From Calditrichota bacterium (GTDB lineage: Bacteria > Calditrichota > Calditrichia > Calditrichales > Calditrichaceae): DNA of 7,112 nt. The notes under the pieces are model-generated. The model was not told the DNA's origin and did no database searches. It saw only the letters and a program-made list of their open reading frames with translations. Positions 1 to 5,658 of this stretch are shown one piece after another. The translations under genes and the position numbers were made by a program. The stretch is taken from assembly GCA_024278715.1 (NCBI GenBank), contig JAJRSN010000250.1, positions 1 through 7,112 of the forward strand, given 5' to 3'. Numbering within the stretch: position 1 is the first letter of the stretch; the number at the start of each line of letters is the position of its first letter.

Positions 1-2
1 CA

Positions 3-155
3 ACCTACAAAACAGACGCAAACGGAAAAGCCGTGTTAAAAATGAGCGATTCGGGCTGGATGATCTTTATGGCGGAAAAGTTAATCAAAAACCCGGAACC
101 CGATGTGGATAAACTGTTTTACTCCACTACCCTCACCCTCTGGGTGGAAAAATAA
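3..155 (+). CDS. nikK: NikK-like DUF4198 protein, C-terminal end (partial)
   Basis: The window opens inside a reading frame whose last 50 codons end at TAA 153-155; the start lies outside. The visible tail reads T-D-A-N-G-K-A near its beginning, then S-G-W-M-I-F-M-A, and closes with a beta-strand-like S-T-T-L-T-L-W-V-E-K. This T-D-x-x-G-x-(A/V) turn followed by a final hydrophobic strand is typical of DUF4198 periplasmic proteins, which adopt an immunoglobulin-like fold and accompany nickel/cobalt ECF transporters. In the NikKLMQO variant, NikK is the first gene and is thought to assist nickel capture outside the inner membrane. The assignment rests on this tail plus the perfectly ordered downstream genes. 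The signal peptide and metal ligands cannot be seen here. Confidence 0.7.
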   Translation, partial: TYKTDANGKAVLKMSDSGWMIFMAEKLIKNPEPDVDKLFYSTTLTLWVEK

Positions 156-240
156 GTTTCATAATAGCAATGGTTATGCCAACAATCCGCGCTCGATGAA
201 TTAGAGTCCGGTGGAGTGTACAAAACATAAAGGAAAGCTC

Positions 241-672
241 ATGAAAATCAAACTAATTTTATTATTTGTACTGTTAAGCTGTTGGCAAAGCGTCGCTTTT
301 GCCCACGGCGTTACTTACAATGTTGTAAGAGACAGCGCGGTCATCATTAAGCTTGAATACGACAGCGGAGCACCCATAAGTTATGCCGATATCAAGATAT
401 TCTCCCCTGCTGACGACAAAGTGGAATATCAGAACGGTCGCACCGATAAAAACGGGTGTTTCGCCTTTGTTCCTGATCGTGAAGGCGTCTGGAGAATAAA
501 AGCGGAAGACGGCATGGGACACGGAATTGACAAAGAAATAACGATTAACAAAGGCAAAACCATAGAGAACCTTCACCATGACGAATCGAACAGGAACAAT
601 TATATCGGGGCGTTTGGGGTGATAATGGCTGTTACCGGGCTGTTGTTTTACTTGAAGTCCAGGAGGAAATGA
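241..672 (+). CDS. nikL: NikL-like membrane-anchored accessory protein of nickel ECF transporter
   Basis: A 143-residue protein. Residues 1-21 form a signal peptide (K-I-K, then a hydrophobic core) ending in A-F-A, so the mature chain would begin with His22-Gly23. Residues 25-105 are a small beta-rich domain with the turn G-R-T-D-K-N-G-C-F (66-74), as in carboxypeptidase-regulatory-like and DUF4198 folds. Residues 121-138 form a transmembrane helix, followed by S-R-R-K inside the cell. His94 and His112-His113 lie in the exported part. The start at 241 is chosen because AAAGGAAAG (229-237) precedes it and the signal peptide begins there; a GTG at 211 in the same frame has no ribosome site and would bury the signal peptide. 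Position between NikK and NikM matches NikL, an accessory subunit topologically comparable with CbiN. The exact mechanistic role is inferred from family context. Confidence 0.75.
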   Translation: MKIKLILLFVLLSCWQSVAFAHGVTYNVVRDSAVIIKLEYDSGAPISYADIKIFSPADDKVEYQNGRTDKNGCFAFVPDREGVWRIKAEDGMGHGIDKEITINKGKTIENLHHDESNRNNYIGAFGVIMAVTGLLFYLKSRRK

Positions 673-678
673 TCCGTT

Positions 679-1275
679 ATGCATATATCCGACGGGGTTT
701 TGAACGGAAATATTTACATAACCGGATATGCAATTACTTCTCTGATTACAGCCTATACTTTAAAAAAAGTGTCGGAAGAAGACATTCCCAAGATATCGGT
801 TGTTACTTCGGTCTTTTTTGTCGCCTCGCTTATTCATATAAAAATCGGACCCACAAGCGTTCATCTGGTTCTTAACGGATTGGTAGGCATATTGCTTGGT
901 ATGGCAGCCTTTCCTTCTATTCTTATCGGACTCCTTCTCCAAGCGTTCATCTTTGGGCACGGCGGGATTACGTCTTTGGGAGTAAACGCCGTCATTATGG
1001 GCGTGCCCGCCCTGATTGCTCATGCGCTGTTCGAATTAAGAAAATTGAATCCGAAGAAAAGTTTTGTGTTGTTTCTCGCTTTTTTCTGCGGTGGAATTTC
1101 CATCTTTTTTTCTTCCGTACTCTTATCCGTTTTCCTTATTCTTTCGGAAAAAGAATTTGAAACTGTGGCTAAAATAGCCGTGGTTTCCAACATTCCCATA
1201 ATGATAATAGAAGCGATAATCTGCTTGTTTGTCGTAAAATTTCTGTTACGGGTCAAACCCCAATTACTGGAGTGA
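679..1275 (+). CDS. nikM: Nickel ECF transporter substrate-specific component NikM (CbiM/NikM family)
   Basis: A 198-residue polytopic inner-membrane protein with roughly six hydrophobic segments. It starts directly M-H-I-S-D-G, the family signature in which the Met1 amino group and His2 hold the metal ion inside the protein. A second signature, G-P-T-S-V-H-L-V-L-N-G (57-67), carries His62, the likely third ligand by comparison with known NikM structures. F-G-H-G-G-I-T-S-L-G-V-N (92-103) is also family-typical. Residue-to-ligand matching is by motif only. A strong AGGAGG (661-666) inside the end of nikL serves this start, 6 bases after the nikL stop. Length is about 200 residues, as expected for NikM/CbiM without an added NikN domain. 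Nickel rather than cobalt is inferred from the accessory genes and the absence of CbiN or cobalamin genes. Confidence 0.88.
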   Translation: MHISDGVLNGNIYITGYAITSLITAYTLKKVSEEDIPKISVVTSVFFVASLIHIKIGPTSVHLVLNGLVGILLGMAAFPSILIGLLLQAFIFGHGGITSLGVNAVIMGVPALIAHALFELRKLNPKKSFVLFLAFFCGGISIFFSSVLLSVFLILSEKEFETVAKIAVVSNIPIMIIEAIICLFVVKFLLRVKPQLLE

Positions 1276-1276
1276 T

Positions 1277-2038
1277 ATGCATATTGAATTGGACAAATAT
1301 GCTCATATAAATTCGCACGTTCATCATTGGGATACTCGTTTTAAGATTGTATCCCTTGTAGGACTGATTGTCGGATTTTCATTTATTAATAAGATTGTTT
1401 TATTACCGTTCATTCTTATCATATCTTTTCTGCTCGTATATTTTTCCCGTTTGCCGGCGCGGTATTTGATGAAAAGACTTGAATATATTATTCCATTTTT
1501 GTTTCTCGCGGTATTCCTGTTAAGCATTACTTCCGGCGGAGAAATTCTATATTCTTTTAAAATTTTAAAGGTTTATAAAGAAGGGTTAATCATCGGTTCT
1601 GTAATATTCATAAGATCAATAGCCAGTATTCTGATTTTCTTTGTGCTGTTGGAAACCTCTCCTTTTCTGCAAACCATGAAGGCGCTGCAAGCCTTGAAAA
1701 TTCCGTCAAAGCTGACAGGGCTTGTATTTTTTACGTATCGATATATTTACGTTTACCTCGAAGAACTAAGAAAAATGAAAATTGCATTAAGACTCCGCGG
1801 GTATAATAACAACTCCGTTCTTCACAGCCTTAGAACCAATTCGGCGATCATCGGGAGTCTTCTTTTAAGAAGTTTGGAGCAAGCGGAACGAATATGTACA
1901 GCCATGGTTTTGCGAGGATATTCGGGAAACGTTCAGGAAAGCAGCCGCTTTTCCGCCCGGGCTTCTGATTATGTAAAATCGCTGATTACATTGGTTATTA
2001 TTTTGGTAATCATAATAATTCAAAAGACAATGCCATGA
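1277..2038 (+). CDS. nikQ: Energy-coupling factor transmembrane (T) protein NikQ
   Basis: A 253-residue membrane protein of the CbiQ/EcfT family that couples the ATPase to the substrate-binding NikM. The N-terminus carries D-T-R-F-K (19-23), the usual D-x-R-x-K motif before the first helix. Hydrophobic segments lie near 25-56, 70-85, 104-126, 145-160 and 234-249. The two coupling helices end in the family's x-R-G motifs: A-L-R-L-R-G-Y (170-176) and A-M-V-L-R-G-Y (209-215); the arginines contact the ATPase Q-loop groove in EcfT proteins. Translation starts one base after the nikM stop, with GGAG at 1269-1272 inside the nikM end, which suggests translational coupling. The 3' end overlaps nikO by four bases (ATGA). 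Nothing appears damaged. Confidence 0.88.
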   Translation: MHIELDKYAHINSHVHHWDTRFKIVSLVGLIVGFSFINKIVLLPFILIISFLLVYFSRLPARYLMKRLEYIIPFLFLAVFLLSITSGGEILYSFKILKVYKEGLIIGSVIFIRSIASILIFFVLLETSPFLQTMKALQALKIPSKLTGLVFFTYRYIYVYLEELRKMKIALRLRGYNNNSVLHSLRTNSAIIGSLLLRSLEQAERICTAMVLRGYSGNVQESSRFSARASDYVKSLITLVIILVIIIIQKTMP

Positions 2039-2784
2039 AAAAAGAAATCATTCAAATACAATCGCTTTGTTATTCTTATGAAGACAAAGACGACGTACTT
2101 AAAGATGTATCGATAACCATAAAGGAAGGCGAAAGCGTCGGAGTTATCGGACCCAACGGCGCGGGCAAAACGACGCTTTTCCTGCTTTTATGCGGCATCC
2201 TAAAGCCGACCCGCGGAAGCATCAGAATCAACGGTAAAGAAGTTATTTACAAGGCGTTTAACCGATCGGTCGGCTATGTTTTTCAAAATCCCGACGATCA
2301 GCTCTTTTCTCCCAGCGTATGGGATGACATCGCCTTTGGACCGATGAATATGGCGCTGCCCGGGGAGCAGGTAACCAAACGGGTAGAAAGAGCGCTGGAT
2401 ATTTGTAATTGTAAACATCTGGCGAATCGTCCTTCGCACCATCTATCGGGGGGAGAAAAAAGGATGGTGGCTATTGCCAGCGTGCTTTCGATGGAACCGG
2501 AGATAATGATTTATGACGAACCGTCCGCCAGTATGGATATGCGTTCGAGAAGAAACATTATTAACCTGATCGCCTCGAATAAAAAAACAAATTTAATCGC
2601 CTCTCACGACATGGAATTTATATTGGAGACCTGTCAGCGAGTGATCCTCATCGATTCGGGAAAGTTGATCAGAGACGGGCAGGTCTCGGATATTATGGGC
2701 GATTTTGAGTTAATGGAAAAATGCGGTCTGGAAGTTCCTTATTCGTTAATAAATTCCAAATATCCGGATTCCCGAACAGCGTGA
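2035..2784 (+). CDS. nikO: Nickel ECF transporter ATP-binding protein NikO
   Basis: A 249-residue ABC ATPase that powers nickel import at the cytoplasmic face. Walker A is G-P-N-G-A-G-K-T (39-46). The Q-loop is F-Q-N-P-D-D-Q-L-F (83-91), an exact CbiO/EcfA-type Q-loop. The signature is L-S-G-G-E (137-141), Walker B I-M-I-Y-D-E (157-162) with catalytic Glu162, D-loop S-A-S-M-D (164-168) and switch His191 in A-S-H-D. All catalytic positions are present. The start ATG overlaps the nikQ stop (ATGA, 2035-2038), as is common for coupled ECF operons. Length is slightly short of some CbiO proteins but includes the usual C-terminal tail. It is the only ATPase in the cluster, so it presumably forms a homodimer, as in group I ECF transporters. 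Confidence 0.9.
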   Translation: MKKEIIQIQSLCYSYEDKDDVLKDVSITIKEGESVGVIGPNGAGKTTLFLLLCGILKPTRGSIRINGKEVIYKAFNRSVGYVFQNPDDQLFSPSVWDDIAFGPMNMALPGEQVTKRVERALDICNCKHLANRPSHHLSGGEKRMVAIASVLSMEPEIMIYDEPSASMDMRSRRNIINLIASNKKTNLIASHDMEFILETCQRVILIDSGKLIRDGQVSDIMGDFELMEKCGLEVPYSLINSKYPDSRTA

Positions 2785-2796
2785 GGAAATCCGGAT
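2762..2796 (+). terminator. Candidate hairpin terminator at the end of the nik operon
   Basis: Two 12-base arms (2762-2773 and 2785-2796), each containing ATCCGGAT, pair at 11 of 12 positions around an 11-base loop that includes the nikO stop codon. The tail that follows (TATTATTTAAAG) is A/T-rich but not a true T-run, so termination may be weak or factor-assisted. Because ATCCGGAT is itself a palindrome, each arm could also act as a protein site. Confidence 0.45.
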
Positions 2797-2975
2797 TATT
2801 TAAAGATCTGCAGTGGTAATACAAAAAATTGGCGCATTGTTATTATTCCGGTTAATTCAATGCTTGTTAAAGATGAGCTTATTATTTGACAAACCGCCGA
2901 ATCTCAAAATGGTGCTCCCCCACCGTCTGTCTTTGGTTTACAAACGGTTTTTCAGGCTTTTCTCAATACTCGTTT
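2797..2975. other. Non-coding stretch with no recognised content
   Basis: This stretch follows the nik operon hairpin and reaches the left IS110 remnant. Short open frames cross it (for example 2813-2998 on the plus strand), but they have no ribosome site and no recognisable product. It may contain more decayed mobile-element sequence beyond the point where I can follow the transposase frame. That is inference only. Confidence 0.4.
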
Positions 2976-3151
2976 TTACAAAATTATGTCCTGAGTAAGA
3001 TTCAGGAAATATGCTTTGACCATATCGGGTGAAGCGAGTATGCTTTTTTGAACGGGAATAGTCCCTTTTGATCGATAATGCACATTCATAAGTTTTTTGC
3101 ATGCAGATCGATTTCGTAGTTATATTTATGTTGTCTGGTATTAAAACGCAT
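2976..3151 (-). pseudogene. Decayed N-terminal fragment of an IS110-family transposase (copy A)
   Basis: On the minus strand an ATG at 3151-3149 follows GGGAGG (plus-strand 3157-3162) by 5 bases. It encodes M-R-F-N-T-R-Q-H-K-Y, then Y-E-I-D-L-H-A-K-N-L, a stop, and M-C-I-I-D-Q-K-G. This matches the start of IS110-family DEDD transposases, where an N-T-(K/R)-Q-H-K-Y lead is followed by Y-x-G-I-D-L-H-A-K carrying the first catalytic Asp. After a frameshift near 3062-3068 the frame continues S-P-D-M-V-K-A-Y-F through Q-D-I-I-L to a stop at 2978-2976. The catalytic Glu and the two later Asp residues are absent. The fragment is non-functional: one nonsense codon, one frameshift and most of the roughly 300-400 residue protein missing. 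Family assignment is from motif recall. Confidence 0.68.
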
Positions 3152-3153
3152 CG
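3057..3153 (+). repeat. Direct repeat, left copy (shared with 5313-5548)
   Basis: Two blocks recur in the same order and orientation near the right side of the toxin-antitoxin pair. Block 1 is 3057-3088 here and 5313-5345 there. Block 2 is 3093-3153 here and 5488-5548 there, with 5 differences in 61 bases by eye. In this copy the blocks are only 4 bases apart. The repeat corresponds to the antisense of the IS110-like transposase start; similarity stops 2 bases upstream of its ATG. Confidence 0.85.
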
Positions 3154-3235
3154 GAACCTCCCAAGATTTGACAAACAACTTAAAATGAAGATGCGCAATA
3201 ATTTTTTTCGATCGATAGTTGCTTTTCAGGTTATT

Positions 3236-3265
3236 TCGACATACTCTGACGATTATTGTTATAAA
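3236..3265 (+). promoter_or_regulatory. Candidate sigma70-type promoter of the AbiE-like pair
   Basis: TCGACA (3236-3241) and TATAAA (3260-3265) each match 5 of 6 bases of the -35 and -10 consensus, with an 18-base spacer. Transcription would start around 3272, leaving a leader of about 64 bases before the ATG at 3336. In AT-rich DNA such matches occur by chance, so support comes mainly from its position just ahead of an intact two-gene unit and an inverted repeat. Confidence 0.4.
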
Positions 3266-3275
3266 TATCCTTCCA

Positions 3276-3312
3276 AATTATTGGCACTTTTATTGATTTG
3301 CTGCCAATTATT
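3276..3312 (+). promoter_or_regulatory. Inverted repeat, candidate operator for the AbiE-like pair
   Basis: The arms 3276-3287 and 3301-3312 are complementary at 10 of 12 positions, with a perfect ATTGGCA/TGCCAAT core and a 13-base spacer. The element lies immediately downstream of the candidate -10 box and 24 bases before the antitoxin start. AbiEi antitoxins of type IV systems are known to repress their own operon by binding inverted repeats in the promoter region. Assigning that role here is inference from position and symmetry. Confidence 0.42.
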
Positions 3313-3335
3313 AGATATCTTAAAAATAAAAACCG

Positions 3336-4061
3336 ATGAAACTTAAAACAGAGCAGATTAAAAAAAAGTTTACCGACAGAAAAATCATTCTCACAGAAGA
3401 TTTGTACAGATTTTACAAATCGGAAGAACCTGAAGTAAAAAAATCCACCGTTAATTGGCGGATTCATGAGTTAATCCGAAAGGGAATTTTGCAACGTACG
3501 GGCAAAGGAAAGTTTATTCTTGGCAAATCCGTTCATTATTTACCCGAAATTTCAAATAAAGAAATAAAAATAAATAGTATTATTAAAAATAAATTTCCCT
3601 TCGTCAAATATTGTATCTGGAACACATCGCTTTTAAGCGAATTTTTACAACATCAATTATCATTTCGATTTACAGTGGTTGAAGTGGAAAAAGATGTGCT
3701 TGAGTCTGTATTCTTTTCAATAAAAGAACGCTTTAATTCGACCTTTAAAAAACCCGCTAAAGAAATACTTGAAGAATTCATCATTACCCGGCAAAACAGC
3801 ATCATTATCAACTCCTTTGTTTCGGAAGCGCCAATACAAAACATCAAAAAGGTTCCGACATCATCTCTTGAAAAACTATTGGTCGATTTGTATTGTAATA
3901 AAAACCTGTTCTATTTTTTACAGGGATATGAACTTGTTAACATTTACAAAAACGCTTTTGATAAATATACTATCAATAGAAGTAAATTATTGAGATATGC
4001 CGACAGGCGGCGAAAGAAAGCAGAGATTGATGAATTTATTAAATCTATAGAATGGCACTAA
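3336..4061 (+). CDS. AbiEi-like winged-helix protein, probable type IV antitoxin/transcriptional autoregulator
   Basis: A 241-residue, lysine-rich protein. Residues 1-65 look like a winged helix: a helix around 16-28, then S-T-V-N-W-R-I-H-E-L-I-R-K-G-I-L (37-52) as recognition helix and R-T-G-K-G-K-F-I-L (54-62) as the wing. The middle (70-200) is a mixed alpha/beta domain. The tail I-N-R-S-K-L-L-R-Y-A-D-R-R-R (213-226) is the basic close typical of AbiEi-type antitoxins, which end in similar L-L-R-Y-A-x-R sequences. It resembles the DUF6577 family as I recall it, a family found next to AbiEii nucleotidyltransferases. Role inferred: DNA-binding autorepressor and neutraliser of the downstream toxin. 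The start at 3336 has no Shine-Dalgarno site, only an A-rich leader; no earlier in-frame start fits better. The gene lies 28 bases before the toxin gene, presumably in one transcript. Composition is AT-richer than in the nik operon. Confidence 0.68.
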   Translation: MKLKTEQIKKKFTDRKIILTEDLYRFYKSEEPEVKKSTVNWRIHELIRKGILQRTGKGKFILGKSVHYLPEISNKEIKINSIIKNKFPFVKYCIWNTSLLSEFLQHQLSFRFTVVEVEKDVLESVFFSIKERFNSTFKKPAKEILEEFIITRQNSIIINSFVSEAPIQNIKKVPTSSLEKLLVDLYCNKNLFYFLQGYELVNIYKNAFDKYTINRSKLLRYADRRRKKAEIDEFIKSIEWH

Positions 4062-4089
4062 AGTAAAATAAGCGCCAATAATTTGAGCC

Positions 4090-5151
4090 ATGATATCCGA
4101 TAAAACATTGAATATTGAATGGATTAATGAAGTCTCAAGGAAGAACAGGAATGCTGATAGAATATTAGTCGAAAAGGTCATCCGGGCTTTATTGCTTTTG
4201 GAAGGATTAGCAAAGAGCGGAATATATTTTATCTTTAAAGGCGGAACGGCTCTCATGTTGCTGCAAGGTTTAACCAAAAGATTGTCCATTGATATTGATA
4301 TTGTGTTGCCTAAGAAAATCGAATTAGATGCGCTGTTTGCAGATTTTCTTAAAAGAAAGAACTTTAGCAGAGTTGAGCTGCAGGAAAGAAATACAAACTT
4401 TTCCATAATGAAAGCGCATTATAAATTTTACTATCAACCCGTATTTAAAACAGCATGGGAAGAAGAATATGTTCTTCTCGATATTTTATTTGAAGAATCC
4501 TTATATAAAAACATACTCTCCGTCGATATTGATTCATCATTTGTACAACAAGATTCTGCTCCTGTAAAAGTTAATGTACCGAGCTTTGAAGATATACTTG
4601 GCGACAAGTTGACCGCCTTCGCCCCGAATACTACCGGGATTCCTTATGAAAAGAACGGATACAGTAAAACGATGGAAATTATCAAACAGCTTTATGATAT
4701 TGGTAATCTGTTTGATGCTGTTAAGAATCTGGAAGTTGTAAGAGAAACCTTTAAACGGTTTGCCTTAAGAGAATTGTCTTACCGGAATTTAGAACAAAAT
4801 CATAATCGTGTTTTGCAGGACATCTTTGAAACAGCATTGTGTATTTCAACCCGCGGGCTGGAAGGTAACGGGAATTTTACGGCATTGCAGAACGGCATTT
4901 CTCAGATACGAGCTTTCATCTTCTCTGAAACGTATCAGATTGAAAAAGCCATTGTCCATGCTTCCAAAGCGGCTTATCTTGCTAAACTTATCGAATCGAA
5001 TAAAAATAACCCGGAACGTTTTGATAATGCGCTTAAGATGAAGGACTGGGCAATTGAACAACCATTTTATACTCGTTTAAACCGATTAAAAAGATCGAAT
5101 CCGCAGGCATTTTTCTACTGGTACAAAATTTATGAACTCATGAAAGGATGA
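4090..5151 (+). CDS. AbiEii/AbiGii-type nucleotidyltransferase, probable type IV toxin
   Basis: A 353-residue protein of the DNA polymerase beta-like nucleotidyltransferase superfamily. F-K-G-G-T-A-L (49-55) and S-I-D-I-D-I (66-71) form the G-G-(S/T) plus D-x-D metal/NTP-binding signature, with Asp68 and Asp70. The third acidic residue is likely Asp131 in L-L-D-I-L-F. F-E-D-I-L-G-D-K-L-T-A-F-A (166-178) and L-Y-D-I-G-N-L-F (201-208) match the conserved C-terminal-half motifs of AbiEii. All expected catalytic motifs are present, so it looks intact. AbiEii toxins transfer nucleotides to cellular RNA targets and cause abortive infection or stasis; the target here is unknown. The start ATG has only a weak TTTGAG upstream, so translation may depend on the upstream gene. 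The AbiEi-like neighbour strongly supports a toxin-antitoxin or abortive-infection role. Confidence 0.82.
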   Translation: MISDKTLNIEWINEVSRKNRNADRILVEKVIRALLLLEGLAKSGIYFIFKGGTALMLLQGLTKRLSIDIDIVLPKKIELDALFADFLKRKNFSRVELQERNTNFSIMKAHYKFYYQPVFKTAWEEEYVLLDILFEESLYKNILSVDIDSSFVQQDSAPVKVNVPSFEDILGDKLTAFAPNTTGIPYEKNGYSKTMEIIKQLYDIGNLFDAVKNLEVVRETFKRFALRELSYRNLEQNHNRVLQDIFETALCISTRGLEGNGNFTALQNGISQIRAFIFSETYQIEKAIVHASKAAYLAKLIESNKNNPERFDNALKMKDWAIEQPFYTRLNRLKRSNPQAFFYWYKIYELMKG

Positions 5152-5183
5152 ATTAATAAAATCGCCGGATTTTGGTTTAAGAC

Positions 5184-5546
5184 CTAAAAACGAAATTGGC
5201 TGTGCTTTAATTTGTGAAAACAGGATTGCCGGCATCGGATCGATGAGATATTACCTGATCTTATTAAAAAATCCTTTGGGTAAAGCGGCATGTTTGGTGT
5301 TTGGTGTGCGGTAATAGTCCCTTTTGGATCGATGATGCACATTCACAAATCCAAATGGTTCATATTAAATGTCCTGTTATCCCTGAAAGATATTCATTCA
5401 ATCATTTTTTTCTATTACCCCAAATCAGCGCCGTTCTCTCCTTTATAAATCTGCGCAATCTGAGTAATCGGGTTAATCTGCGGTCAATTTTTTGTAAGCA
5501 GATAGATTTCGTAGTTATATTTATGTTATTTGGTATTAAAACGCAT
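5184..5546 (-). pseudogene. Decayed IS110-family transposase fragment (copy B), internally interrupted
   Basis: On the minus strand an ATG at 5546-5544 gives M-R-F-N-T-K, a stop, then H-K-Y-N-Y-E-I-Y-L. This is the same N-terminus as copy A, but the first catalytic Asp has become Tyr. After about 140 unrelated bases (5346-5487) the frame resumes at 5342 with M-C-I-I-D-P-K-G-T-I-T and stays open for 52 codons to a stop at 5186-5184. That stretch includes P-K-D-F-L-I-R-S-G-N-I, which resembles the later K-I-A-x-L-L-R-G-G-(M/N)-(F/I) region of IS110 transposases; this suggests an internal deletion of the intervening part with its Glu and Asp residues. This copy is more degraded at its start than copy A but extends further. 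It ends 32 bases after the toxin gene. Confidence 0.62.
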
Positions 5547-5548
5547 CG
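5313..5548 (+). repeat. Direct repeat, right copy (shared with 3057-3153), split by an insert
   Basis: Blocks 5313-5345 and 5488-5548 match the left copy, but here they are separated by 142 bases instead of 4. The two copies are in the same orientation and bracket the AbiE-like pair. Recombination between them would remove the pair and leave a single copy. Confidence 0.85.
5346..5487. repeat. Insert inside copy B, with AATCTG-type degenerate repeats
   Basis: This segment is absent from copy A and lies exactly between the two conserved blocks. Its right part (5447-5485) contains spaced near-copies of the unit AATCTGCG / AATCTGAG / TAATCTGCGG. That pattern resembles a dispersed intergenic sequence that I recall being common in many environmental bacterial genomes, often beside GxxExxY-type genes. 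Mechanism of entry is unknown; no terminal inverted repeat or clear target duplication was found. Confidence 0.45.
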
Positions 5549-5658
5549 CGAGAAAGTTTTTGCAATTTTGAAAGTTTTTTAATCCGGGCTCGCCATCATG
5601 CGCAAACCTTTAGGCGGCTAACAGACATTGAAAGGCTTTTTTGGGAAAGGAGATAAAA
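5549..5658. other. Leader region of the methyltransferase pseudogene
   Basis: This stretch lies between the right repeat and the methyltransferase-like reading frame. It ends in AAAGGAG (5646-5652), a strong ribosome site 6 bases before the ATG at 5659. No convincing promoter hexamers with proper spacing were found, and the repeat similarity does not extend into it. Confidence 0.5.

Noticed and set aside
274..684. A 136-residue minus-strand frame opposite nikL.
   Set aside because: nikL has a signal peptide, ribosome site, membrane anchor and operon position; the antisense frame has none of these.
2813..2998. A 61-residue hydrophobic plus-strand frame after the nik operon, considered as a small membrane protein.
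   Set aside because: No ribosome site, no recognisable family, and it runs into the antisense of the transposase remnant.
2938..3198. An 86-residue minus-strand open frame as a genuine small protein.
   Set aside because: It runs out of frame with the transposase remnant and starts in the remnant's upstream region; its openness seems a by-product of low G+C.
3101..3346. Plus-strand frame whose start matches that of another frame at 5301-5582 (shared I-D-F-V-V-I-F-M-L and G-I-K-T-H-R), suggesting a conserved small protein family.
   Set aside because: The match is the antisense of the repeated transposase start. The minus-strand reading gives a recognisable family, and neither plus-strand frame has a ribosome site.
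5605..5628. TTAGGCGGCTAACA, reminiscent of the end of an integron attC site, which would make this a cassette array.
   Set aside because: No matching inverted partner at attC distance, no integrase gene, and no second copy elsewhere in the window.
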